Origin: Promethearchaeia archaeon
GTDB taxonomy: Archaea > Asgardarchaeota > Lokiarchaeia > Sigyniarchaeales > SOKP01
Direction of reading: 5' to 3'
Assembly: GCA_029856445.1 (NCBI GenBank)
Contig: JAHQWY010000205.1
Span: 1 to 6,688 of the forward strand
DNA length: 6,688 bases
Shown here: one piece after another, positions 1 to 6,189 of the stretch
How the letters are laid out: each line of letters starts with the position of its first letter
How positions within the stretch are numbered: position 1 is the stretch's first letter
Notes under the pieces: generated by a model
Databases searched by the model: none
Seen by the model: the letters and a program-made list of their open reading frames with translations, nothing else
Told to the model about the DNA's origin: nothing
Position numbers and translations under genes: made by a program

Positions 1-809
1 GCATCTGGATTATTCCAATTTGCAAAGTAATAATATACATCTGAATCATCAGGTTCACCACCACCATCATTTTTCCCATGAAGATATATATGTCCTGAAC
101 CACCAGTTTGCATTACCCTAATGAAAAATTTATTGTTTTCTGTTTGTGAAACGTCTAAATCTTTATTAAGGTTCGTAAAATTATGATATAATTGGGTGTT
201 GTTTTCAACTAAATAACTGTTGGCTATATTATGGAGGACTAGGTTTGGTAATCCTGATGATGTAGACATTATATCAATTGAAATCTGAGCATCATTAGAT
301 GCGTCAGAATTTCTAATATTTAACGTGATGTTTTCAAAAATCCCATCACCAGGTACTGTAAAGGAAAAAGCTTGATCTGCGAGACTAACATCTCTTGAAT
401 TATCAGTATCGTTTTCTAATAACAATGTTTTGTTTGGTGCAAAAATCCCATTTACAAATATTTGTGAAATTGTTGAATTAAAACTTGTTTCATAAGGGCA
501 GTCTATAGAAAAAGTATTATTATTGCTATCAGAAGCATTAATTATTTCAAATAATGGAGTTCCTACATCGATTTTTGATTGATGCAAACTGATATTCAAG
601 TTTTCTCCTGAATTACCGTAATCAGTAGAGTAGCTTGCAGTCTTGATGTTATCAATAACAATAGGATCATCTGGTACATCCATATCAGTTAGACTAGAAT
701 CCGAAGAAAAATTAAAAAGCTTAGGAGTAAACACTGTAATACTAAGCATTAGAGTTAACGAGAGTAAAATAATAATTCGTTTGCTTTTCTTAATATTTAA
801 ATTCACCAT
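1..809 (-). CDS. Secreted, sequon-rich protein of unknown function (5' part; runs off the window)
   Basis: The minus-strand frame is open from ATG at 809 to the window edge: 269 full codons plus two bases. The start was chosen because a signal-like N-terminus follows at once: lysines and an arginine at residues 7-11, then a hydrophobic stretch at about 12-28. The mature part is rich in Asn, Ser, Asp and Thr and alternates hydrophobic and polar residues, as in beta-sandwich domains. Ten N-x-S/T sequons are visible (N33, N72, N91, N97, N111, N126, N133, N160, N203, N210), which fits an extracytoplasmic protein glycosylated by an archaeal AglB-type pathway. A Gly/Asp-rich linker at about 246-257 (KNDGGGEPDDSD) suggests that another domain starts just beyond the edge. 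The only cysteine is C104. I do not recognise the family. No Shine-Dalgarno precedes the ATG; a TATA-like box lies about 33 bases upstream, so the transcript may be almost leaderless. That the gene is real and secreted is fairly sure; its role is unknown. Confidence 0.82.
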   Translation of the reverse strand, partial: MVNLNIKKSKRIIILLSLTLMLSITVFTPKLFNFSSDSSLTDMDVPDDPIVIDNIKTASYSTDYGNSGENLNISLHQSKIDVGTPLFEIINASDSNNNTFSIDCPYETSFNSTISQIFVNGIFAPNKTLLLENDTDNSRDVSLADQAFSFTVPGDGIFENITLNIRNSDASNDAQISIDIMSTSSGLPNLVLHNIANSYLVENNTQLYHNFTNLNKDLDVSQTENNKFFIRVMQTGGSGHIYLHGKNDGGGEPDDSDVYYYFANWNNPD

Positions 810-838
810 AATAATCAGAAGTCGATTTCTAAATTTTA

Positions 839-848
839 TTTTTATATT
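839..848 (-). promoter_or_regulatory. TATA-like box of the secreted-protein gene
   Basis: Read on the minus strand this is AATATAAAAA, centred about 34 bases before the ATG at 809. With the usual archaeal TATA-to-start spacing of about 25 bases, transcription would begin only a few bases before the ATG, which agrees with the missing Shine-Dalgarno. The sequence is AT-rich throughout, so chance matches are common. Confidence 0.35.
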
Positions 849-860
849 ACAATTCGTAAT
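846..860. promoter_or_regulatory. Candidate operator: inverted repeat attac-aattc-gtaat
   Basis: This is a perfect 5-bp inverted repeat (attac and gtaat) around aattc. It touches the upstream edge of the TATA-like box of the secreted-protein gene, where the BRE and TFB contact would be. The placement suits a repressor or activator site, but a 5-bp arm in AT-rich DNA can easily arise by chance. Confidence 0.2.
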
Positions 861-1033
861 TATTACTAATATTTTTGTAGGTAAAATTCGAATAAATTTT
901 TTATTTAATTGTAAGGATTATATCACGATTATTTCCTTTAAATGTATCTGATATGAACCAAGTATGTTTCATTAAGTAGAGTTAATCGAAAAAATAATTC
1001 AAAAATAAATCTAAATATTATGTGTTAAAGTGT

Positions 1034-1064
1034 AAAAAAAAAGAGATTTGAATAACTTTTATTC
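1034..1064 (-). terminator. Hairpin plus T-tract terminator of the acyl-CoA synthetase beta gene
   Basis: On the minus strand GAATAA-AAG-TTATTC forms a perfect 6-bp stem with a 3-nt loop (1064-1050), then a 7-nt spacer, then nine T (1042-1034). The stop codon TAA is the end of the 5' arm. The stem has only one G:C pair, so the T-tract is probably the main archaeal termination signal. The layout matches the terminator of the ATPase gene. Confidence 0.6.
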
Positions 1065-1748
1065 ACTTTTCTTTAATATAATCCTAGCATCTACACAAAT
1101 CAAGCCTTTTTCGTAAATGAATACAGGATTTAGATCCATTTCATTTATCTCTTCGTGCTCAACAACAAGTTCAGATATAGTTAGCAATGTTTTTACAATG
1201 GCATCAAGATCAGCTTTGGGTTTCCCTCGATATCCATCTAATATTGGAAAACCTTTAATTTCTTTGATCATTTCTCTGGCATCATATTCCGTTATTGGAG
1301 CTATTCTAAAACTAACATCTTCTAAAAGCTCAACTAAGATGCCTCCTATACCAAACATTAATGCAGGTCCAAATTGGGGATCGGTTGTCATTCCAATTAT
1401 AAGTTCTGTTATTGGTTCATCTGCCATTTTTTGCACGGAGATCTTTTTCTCTTTCTGTGAAGGAATTTTCATTAATTCTTCATAGGCATTTTCAACTTCT
1501 TGTTTGTTCTTTAAATTTAATTTTACAGCTCCGGTATCAGATTTATGGACAATATCTTCTGCCATGAGCTTTAAAACTACTGGAAATCCTATTTGTTCAG
1601 CTGCTGAAAGGGTATCTGTCTTTGAGGTTGTTAATTTTTGACCAGGAACAGGAATTCCAATCTCTTGTAGAAGCTCCTTAGATTCAAATTCAGTTAAGAC
1701 TGTTTGATTTGTTTCAACCTTATTTTTCAAAACTTCAGCAATGTTCAT
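1059..1748 (-). CDS. acdB: ADP-forming acetyl/acyl-CoA synthetase, beta subunit (ATP-grasp)
   Basis: This is the beta subunit of the archaeal ADP-forming acyl-CoA synthetase (ACD). With an alpha subunit the enzyme converts acyl-CoA, ADP and phosphate to the free acid, CoA and ATP in the cytoplasm, the main substrate-level ATP step of peptide and sugar fermentation in many archaea. The 229 residues match the usual separate beta subunit of about 230. The ATP-grasp_5 signatures are present: VVLKLMAEDIVHKSDTGAV at 57-75 with K60 and H68, the latter in the HKSD motif of the phosphohistidine described in the Korarchaeum enzyme; GPALMFGIGG at 127-136 followed by VE; GYRG at 172-175; and MDLNPVF at 204-210 with likely Mg2+ ligands D205 and N207. 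The ATG at 1748 is the first in frame, with only a weak GAG upstream. No alpha subunit lies in the window; separate alpha and beta loci are known in Pyrococcus. Acyl substrate preference cannot be read from this subunit alone. Confidence 0.93.
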   Translation of the reverse strand: MNIAEVLKNKVETNQTVLTEFESKELLQEIGIPVPGQKLTTSKTDTLSAAEQIGFPVVLKLMAEDIVHKSDTGAVKLNLKNKQEVENAYEELMKIPSQKEKKISVQKMADEPITELIIGMTTDPQFGPALMFGIGGILVELLEDVSFRIAPITEYDAREMIKEIKGFPILDGYRGKPKADLDAIVKTLLTISELVVEHEEINEMDLNPVFIYEKGLICVDARIILKKSE

Positions 1749-1773
1749 TACTATAATCTCGTTTAAAAATATT

Positions 1774-1787
1774 GAACTATTCAGTTC
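1774..1787. promoter_or_regulatory. Candidate operator: inverted repeat gaact-attc-agttc
   Basis: A perfect 5-bp inverted repeat with a 4-bp centre lies 26-39 bases before the acdB start. It sits just downstream of a TATA-like box at 1795-1803, where a bound regulator would block transcription start. It could also form a small leader hairpin. Only a single copy is seen. Confidence 0.22.
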
Positions 1788-1794
1788 TAATTAA

Positions 1795-1803
1795 ATTATA
1801 AAA
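1795..1803 (-). promoter_or_regulatory. TATA-like box of the acyl-CoA synthetase beta gene
   Basis: TTTTATAAT on the minus strand is placed to start transcription near 1770, giving a leader of roughly 20-25 bases. The surrounding 1749-1915 spacer is almost pure A/T, and other matches such as TTTTTAAAC at 1770-1762 exist. That one would lie too close to the ATG for normal TATA spacing. Confidence 0.25.
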
Positions 1804-1900
1804 TTATAAAAAAAATATAAAATTAATTAAAAAGAATCAAAATTTAATTTGTAATAAAACTAAGTAGATATTATTATAAAATAGTAAAAAATTAATAATG

Positions 1901-1931
1901 AAAAAAAAGGATATACTAAGTTTTTCTTAGT
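1901..1931 (-). terminator. Hairpin plus T-tract terminator of the P-type ATPase gene
   Basis: On the minus strand ACTAAG-AAAAA-CTTAGT is a perfect 6-bp stem with a 5-nt loop (1931-1915), followed by ATATCC and eight T (1908-1901). The stem uses the last coding triplets, and the stop codon TAG lies in the 3' arm. It should separate the ATPase transcript from acdB downstream. Stem stability is modest, with two G:C pairs. Confidence 0.62.
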
Positions 1932-4780
1932 GTTAATCCTCTCTTTTTCCTGATTCTATATTTTCTCAACTCATCAACGACTGAAACACTAAATGCGGCA
2001 ATAAAAAGAGTGATCCAATAATAAGGGTGTAATAGAGGTACAACGTGGAATGCTAATCCCATAGGAGTATATAAAATGAGTATTTGTAAACCAAAAGAAA
2101 GTCCAGTAGCCCAGAATAAATGCTTGTTTGGGAATAAATAGAATGGTTTTATGTTCGAAGTACATGTGAAAACAAACAATAATTCACATATCACTAAATT
2201 GGTGAAGAGTATTGTTTGTGCTAATGAGAGTGCATAAAAATTTGCATCTGGCCATAAATTGCGATCAAGAATCGATGGATCAAATCCAGCTAATTTAGGA
2301 TCAATTCCACTAGTTGCCCATGCTGGAATAAACACAGTCCACAGTAGCAAATAAAGAGAAATATCTGTAATTGATGTATAAATACCAAGAAGTAAAACCG
2401 GACCTTTTATTTCAGGTAATAATGTAAATCCTTTTCTAGGTTTATCTTTCATTACATCAGGATCCGTAGGCGTTAAGCCAAGTACCATGGCCGGAATCCC
2501 ATCTGTAGCGATATTTAGCCATAAAATTTGAATAGGTGCAACTGGAAGGCCTATAAAGATAGTTGGTATCAGTTTCATTACCATATATGCTATAAGTATT
2601 AAAAAGATCTCATCAAAATTAGTGCTTAACATGTATCGGAAGAATCCTTTAGTTGTTTCGAATATTCCCCTTCCTTCTTCTATGGCATTTACAATTGTAG
2701 CATAATTATCATCTATTAAAATCATTTCTGAAGCTTCTTGAGTTACCTCTGTTCCCTTTAAACCCATCGCTACACCTACATGTGCTCCTTTCACAGCAGG
2801 AGCATCGTTTACTCCATCACCTGTCATTGAAACAATTAAATCTAATTCTTTCAATCTACGTAAGATTCTTAGTTTGTGTTCAGAAGAAACTCTCGCAAAG
2901 ATATCAACTGTTTTTACTTTCTCACGAAGTTCATCGTCGCTCATTTCCTCTAATTCAATTCCTGTAATGGCTTCACTTGATTGTGTTAAACCGATTTCAT
3001 GAGCAATGGCAATGGCAGTTATTTTATGATCACCTGTAATCATGATGGTTCTAATACCAGCATCTCGAGCTTCTTCAATAGCATCTTTTACTTCATCCCT
3101 TGCTGGATCTATAATTCCTGCTAAACCAAGGTATATATAATCAGTTTCAATTTCTTCCTCTTTATAGCCTTCTTTTATAGGTTTATAAGTTATTCCCAAA
3201 ACTCGAAGCGCATTCTTTGCAAATTCCTCATTTTTCTTCAGAATAATCTCTTTTACTTCATCAATGGGTCTTTCTTTACCATCCAAGATTGCCTTACCAG
3301 CATTATTTAACAACACATCGGGAGCTCCTTTAATTAAAGCATACATCTGATTATCAATTTTTGAAATTACTGACATCATCTTTCTATCAGAACTGAAAGG
3401 AATTTCATCAACTTTTTCAGCTATTGTACCCAATTCCATTTTCATGGCTAATACTTTTAGTGATATTTCTGTTGGATCACCAACAACATCAGTATTATTA
3501 GTACCATCATCCTTAGGAGATACATTTGAATTATTACAAAACATGCAAACCTCAAGAAATCTTTTAAGGTAATTCTCTTCTGTTAATGGAACTTGTTTTC
3601 CTTTATCATCAATAATCTTTCCTTCAAGTTCATATCCAACTCCCTCGACATTATATTCTTTTCCTCCTATAAATACTTTCACCACTGTCATTTCGTTTTT
3701 TGTCAAAGTCCCTGTTTTATCTGAACAGATGACATTAACTCTCCCTAAAGTTTCAACTGCAGTAAGTTTACGAACCAAAGCATTACGATCTGCCATCTTA
3801 CGCATTCCCAGAGACATAACAACAGTAATAACAACTATTAAACCTTCGGGTACAGCTGAAACTGCTAAACTTATTGATATTTCAAAGGCTTCTATAATTT
3901 CATTAATTTCTTGCTCACCAAAAGTAACACCTTCAGTAATAATAATAATAAGGAATTCAATTGCAAAAACTAGAGCACATATTATGAGTATTACCATTCC
4001 TAGAAGCTTTCCAAATCTATTTACTTCCTTCTGAAATGGGCTAAGTTCAATTTCTTCTTCTTGTAAACTTTCTGCTATTTTACCGATTTCAGTATTCATT
4101 CCCGTTCCTATAACAATTCCTTCTCCATTACCTCGAGTAATTATTGTATTCATATAACCAAGATTAGTCCTGTCAGCTAAAATCATTTTCTTATCAACAG
4201 GTTTCAACTGTTTTTTCACTGGTTTTGATTCACCAGTTAAGATTGCCTCATCAACATAAAGCGAAAATTCTTTGTATAGTCTTATATCTGCAGGGAACTT
4301 ATCACCTTCTTCAAAGAGAGCAATATCTCCGGGAACAATTTCTTCTACACCAATCTCTATTACTCTACCATCTCTCCTGACTTTAGCGAAGTGAGGTGCT
4401 AATTTCTTCAGACTTTCTAGGGATCTTTCGGCTTGATACTCCTGGTAAAATCCTAATATAGCATTTACTATCAAAATTGCTGCAATGACTATAGCATCAG
4501 TATATTCTGAAGGCCAAGCTACATCGTTCTTAATAACTTCATATGCTCCAATCACAATTGAAATAAATATAGCAAAAAAAAGAAGATATATAAGAAAGTC
4601 TTTAAACTGTCCTATGAATATCTGCCAAGCCGTTTTACCTTTCTCTTTAATTAGTTCATTTCTGCCATATTTTTCTAATCTAATTTTTGATTCTTCTTCA
4701 GTTAAACCATTTTCGATAGAGGTGTTCATTTTATTAGCTACTTCTTTAAAATCAATGGCATGCGATTGAATATTTTCCAT
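1916..4780 (-). CDS. P2A-type (SERCA-like) Ca2+-transporting ATPase
   Basis: This ATP-driven cation pump of 954 residues would export Ca2+ across the cell membrane. A cation-ATPase N-terminal domain (about 8-55) precedes TM1-2 (57-80, 93-112). The actuator domain carries TGES at 182-185. TM3-4 (258-281, 298-322) hold PEGL with E312. The phosphorylation site is DKTGT with D354. The nucleotide-binding domain shows PFSSDRKMMS (461-470) and KGAPD (484-488). The P-domain has DPAR (558-561), TGD (582-584) and TGDGVNDAP (653-661), and six more helices follow (about 713-937). By motif alignment to SERCA1, all side-chain Ca2+ ligands are kept: E312 (E309), N721 (N768), E724 (E771), N756 (N796), T759 (T799), D760 (D800) and probably E866 (E908). 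This favours Ca2+ over Na+/K+ or H+ and suggests two sites, whereas many bacterial homologues keep one. The C-terminus is a short basic tail (939-953). ATG 4780 is the first ATG after an in-frame stop at 4810-4808. Mn2+ transport cannot be excluded. Confidence 0.95.
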   Translation of the reverse strand: MENIQSHAIDFKEVANKMNTSIENGLTEEESKIRLEKYGRNELIKEKGKTAWQIFIGQFKDFLIYLLFFAIFISIVIGAYEVIKNDVAWPSEYTDAIVIAAILIVNAILGFYQEYQAERSLESLKKLAPHFAKVRRDGRVIEIGVEEIVPGDIALFEEGDKFPADIRLYKEFSLYVDEAILTGESKPVKKQLKPVDKKMILADRTNLGYMNTIITRGNGEGIVIGTGMNTEIGKIAESLQEEEIELSPFQKEVNRFGKLLGMVILIICALVFAIEFLIIIITEGVTFGEQEINEIIEAFEISISLAVSAVPEGLIVVITVVMSLGMRKMADRNALVRKLTAVETLGRVNVICSDKTGTLTKNEMTVVKVFIGGKEYNVEGVGYELEGKIIDDKGKQVPLTEENYLKRFLEVCMFCNNSNVSPKDDGTNNTDVVGDPTEISLKVLAMKMELGTIAEKVDEIPFSSDRKMMSVISKIDNQMYALIKGAPDVLLNNAGKAILDGKERPIDEVKEIILKKNEEFAKNALRVLGITYKPIKEGYKEEEIETDYIYLGLAGIIDPARDEVKDAIEEARDAGIRTIMITGDHKITAIAIAHEIGLTQSSEAITGIELEEMSDDELREKVKTVDIFARVSSEHKLRILRRLKELDLIVSMTGDGVNDAPAVKGAHVGVAMGLKGTEVTQEASEMILIDDNYATIVNAIEEGRGIFETTKGFFRYMLSTNFDEIFLILIAYMVMKLIPTIFIGLPVAPIQILWLNIATDGIPAMVLGLTPTDPDVMKDKPRKGFTLLPEIKGPVLLLGIYTSITDISLYLLLWTVFIPAWATSGIDPKLAGFDPSILDRNLWPDANFYALSLAQTILFTNLVICELLFVFTCTSNIKPFYLFPNKHLFWATGLSFGLQILILYTPMGLAFHVVPLLHPYYWITLFIAAFSVSVVDELRKYRIRKKRGLTLRKT

Positions 4781-4837
4781 TTTATCTACACAAATTTTAA
4801 TTTTTCTTTAGATATTTTTAATAAAAGAAATAAAAAC

Positions 4838-4846
4838 ATATAAACT
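4838..4846 (-). promoter_or_regulatory. TATA-like box of the ATPase gene (possibly bidirectional)
   Basis: GTTTATATG on the minus strand lies about 60 bases before the ATPase ATG and would give a leader of about 35 bases. The same bases read catataaac on the plus strand, so the site could also serve the open frame at 4881-5054. No Shine-Dalgarno is visible before the ATPase start. Confidence 0.3.
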
Positions 4847-4880
4847 CATTATTATTTAATAAATTTAAATTCTCTTATAG

Positions 4881-5054
4881 GCTTTAGTAAAAGAAAAAAT
4901 TAAGTATAATCACTCAGATTCATATCTTTCAAGAAAGTATATCTTAGAATTTGCTCTTAAAAAACTTAATAAACTCCAAAAAAAAAATATGAATCTTAGA
5001 ACTACTATTAACCTTTTTGACAAGTTATTAGAAGAAAAATACCTTAAGAATTAA
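4881..5054 (+). pseudogene. Orphan open frame without a standard start: gene remnant or small protein
   Basis: After an in-frame TAG at 4878-4880, 57 sense codons run to a TAA at 5052-5054. The only ATG is at 4989, leaving 21 residues, and there is no GTG or TTG before it. An ATT at 4899 is the only other plausible start. The translation has an RKYILEFALKKLNKL stretch and a LFDKLLEEKYLKN end that read as amphipathic helices, rich in Lys, Leu and Asn. The other two frames are closed quickly after the A-run at 4978-4987, so a frameshift there does not rescue a longer gene. It may be the C-terminal remnant of a decayed gene, a small protein with an unusual start, or chance; AT-rich DNA makes long open frames uncommon but not impossible. 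I recognise no family. Confidence 0.3.
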
Positions 5055-5064
5055 AAATGTAAAA

Positions 5065-5073
5065 TTTATAAAT
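5065..5073 (+). promoter_or_regulatory. TATA-like box upstream of the membrane operon
   Basis: Tttataaat is the best TATA match before the first operon gene and predicts a transcript start near 5095-5100 with a leader of about 40 bases. A weaker alternative, ttaaaaata at 5101-5109, would give an almost leaderless transcript, which suits the absent Shine-Dalgarno at the first gene. Sequence alone cannot decide between the two. Confidence 0.3.
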
Positions 5074-5137
5074 ATCTTAATAGTTTATTTAATAAATTTA
5101 TTAAAAATAATACAAAAAACATCTAATTTCGATTAGT

Positions 5138-5686
5138 ATGAGACCGTCGCGTGTTTTTAGATTAATATTTCGTATCTTTATTGCTGTATTGACATTATCG
5201 GTAACTACGGTTTCAATTTTGGGTGGATTATCTGCCGTGATAATCTTAAGAGAGAAAGATAATCTTCAAATAGATTTTGATAACGCAGAATTCAATTTTA
5301 ATGAATCTACACTTGAAACGAATTTCTCACTACCGTTTCAAGTTAATAATACGGGCTATTTTGACATAGAGAACTTAGAATTATACCTCGAAATATTCCT
5401 AAATTATAGTTCAATTAGTCATATGAATGAGACAGTAGCTATCAAGATATTTGATAAAGCTCAACCTCTTGATGACATTCCTAAAGGTGAAATTAGAGAT
5501 TTCGTCTTTTTTGGCAATAATAGCGATTTTTATTATTCACCTGCAATTATTTTCGATATTAACTGGCTAAAGGTACCTCCTATATTAGAATTTTACGCGA
5601 ATATTACTGTCAGCTTAGATTATTCTATCGGCTTACATTCACTTGCGATTACGTTAGAAAATTACTTTATTTATGGATATCCATAG
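5138..5686 (+). CDS. Single-pass membrane protein with WHy/LEA14-like ectodomain, first gene of membrane operon
   Basis: The protein has 182 residues. A basic N-terminus (R2, R5, R8, R12) leads into one long hydrophobic segment at about 9-37, then a domain of about 140 residues. The positive-inside rule places that domain outside the cell. Seven N-x-S/T sequons (N55, N62, N70, N89, N97, N127, N155) support this. The ectodomain is all-beta in appearance. The run FSLPFQVNNTGYFDIENLEL (63-82) resembles the core of WHy/LEA14-like domains, where a strand, an N-x-T/G turn and a second strand describe a small fibronectin-like sandwich; this match is by eye and tentative. There are no cysteines and no catalytic motif. 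The gene ends 12 bases before the next one and is clearly co-transcribed with it. No Shine-Dalgarno precedes its ATG, unlike the next two genes. A structural or binding role in a membrane complex is plausible. Confidence 0.82.
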   Translation: MRPSRVFRLIFRIFIAVLTLSVTTVSILGGLSAVIILREKDNLQIDFDNAEFNFNESTLETNFSLPFQVNNTGYFDIENLELYLEIFLNYSSISHMNETVAIKIFDKAQPLDDIPKGEIRDFVFFGNNSDFYYSPAIIFDINWLKVPPILEFYANITVSLDYSIGLHSLAITLENYFIYGYP

Positions 5687-5692
5687 GGGGTT
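5686..5692 (+). promoter_or_regulatory. Shine-Dalgarno of the four-helix membrane protein gene
   Basis: Gggggtt begins on the last base of the preceding TAG stop and ends 6 bases before ATG 5699. It resembles the archaeal consensus ggaggtg, with one position replaced by a G:U-compatible base and one mismatch. It fixes the start and supports translation of this gene within an operon. Confidence 0.6.
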
Positions 5693-5698
5693 ATATAA

Positions 5699-6172
5699 AT
5701 GGGTGCTGTTAAAAATATGGTTAGAGGTTTTATATTTACTGGTGTCTACGTACTTTTTACTCTTGCTATTCCATTAACCCTTTTTACATTACTCTTTAGC
5801 ATTGAAGGTTTACCTTTCGAATGGGAACAAATAGATCAACACAATATTCTTTTTTGGTTAACTGCTTTTGGATTACTAGCAAGTGGTTTTGCATTTTTCA
5901 AATATTCTTCTCCAAAACAATCAATTAGAAAGGGTATATTTGCGCTCATTCAAGTTATAATAAATTGTTTATATCTTTGGAGTTATAAATTCTCTGGTGC
6001 TTCGGAAATAAAATTCATTATCATAGATTATGGATTTTTTACTTTAGATATTTCACAGATGATTTTAATATATATGGGAGTCTATTTTTTAACAATCGTA
6101 CTTAAGATATATGATATTTTTGATTATACGATTAATAGAGAGAAAATCCGGGAAAATCGGATGAAAGAATAA
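5699..6172 (+). CDS. Four-helix integral membrane protein of unknown function, second gene of membrane operon
   Basis: This 157-residue protein is strongly hydrophobic, with four likely membrane helices at about 10-34, 50-69, 77-97 and 119-139. K5 and R9 at the N-terminus, K68/K73/R77 between helices 2 and 3, and a charged C-terminal tail (about 140-157, with NREKIRENR) put both ends and the middle loop in the cytoplasm. The two outer loops are short. In contrast to the preceding protein it has no N-x-S/T sequon. No transporter or enzyme signature, conserved charged residue pair in the membrane, or cysteine motif is visible, and I do not recognise the family. A Shine-Dalgarno (gggggtt) overlaps the upstream stop, and the next gene starts 17 bases after its own stop, so the three are one transcription unit. 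It probably forms the membrane core of whatever assembly the trio makes. Confidence 0.85.
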   Translation: MGAVKNMVRGFIFTGVYVLFTLAIPLTLFTLLFSIEGLPFEWEQIDQHNILFWLTAFGLLASGFAFFKYSSPKQSIRKGIFALIQVIINCLYLWSYKFSGASEIKFIIIDYGFFTLDISQMILIYMGVYFLTIVLKIYDIFDYTINREKIRENRMKE

Positions 6173-6180
6173 GAGGTGGT
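6173..6180 (+). promoter_or_regulatory. Shine-Dalgarno of the zinc-ribbon membrane protein gene
   Basis: Gaggtggt follows directly after the preceding TAA and lies 9 bases before ATG 6190. It matches the archaeal consensus gaggtgat at seven of eight positions. This strong site selects ATG 6190 over the later in-frame ATG at 6205. Confidence 0.75.
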
Positions 6181-6189
6181 ATAAGAAAA

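Larger units (their letters stand above)
4781..5137. other. Divergent intergenic region
   Basis: This 357-bp, very AT-rich spacer separates the minus-strand ATPase from the plus-strand membrane operon. It should contain both promoters. The only coding-like signal is an open frame at 4881-5054 on the plus strand. I see no tRNA, riboswitch fold or tandem repeat. A ten-A run at 4978-4987 is a possible sequencing-error site. Confidence 0.6.

Noticed and set aside
643..951. Open plus-strand frame of 102 codons
   Set aside because: It lies antisense to the start of the secreted-protein gene and its promoter; the translation is low-complexity Ile/Phe-rich sequence typical of AT-rich DNA and has no SD motif.
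1117..1485. Open plus-strand frame of 122 codons
   Set aside because: It is fully antisense to the acyl-CoA synthetase beta gene, whose motifs leave no doubt about the coding strand.
1749..1915. Small RNA or gene in the ATPase-acdB spacer
   Set aside because: The spacer is almost pure A/T with stops in all frames; only promoter- and terminator-like elements can be supported.
2782..4769. Several plus-strand open frames (2782-2967, 3729-4034, 4485-4769)
   Set aside because: All lie antisense to the P-type ATPase, whose intact domain and motif order shows that the minus strand codes.
1916..4780. Na+/K+- or H+-type P-type ATPase
   Set aside because: TM6 reads LNIATDGIP and TM5 STNFDE, matching the Ca2+ pump ligands rather than the Na+/K+ pattern with two aspartates in TM6; plasma-membrane H+ pumps differ in TM5-6.
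4978..4987. Ten-A run as a programmed frameshift or phase-variation site
   Set aside because: Both alternative frames hit a stop within four codons after the run, so slippage would not join longer reading frames.
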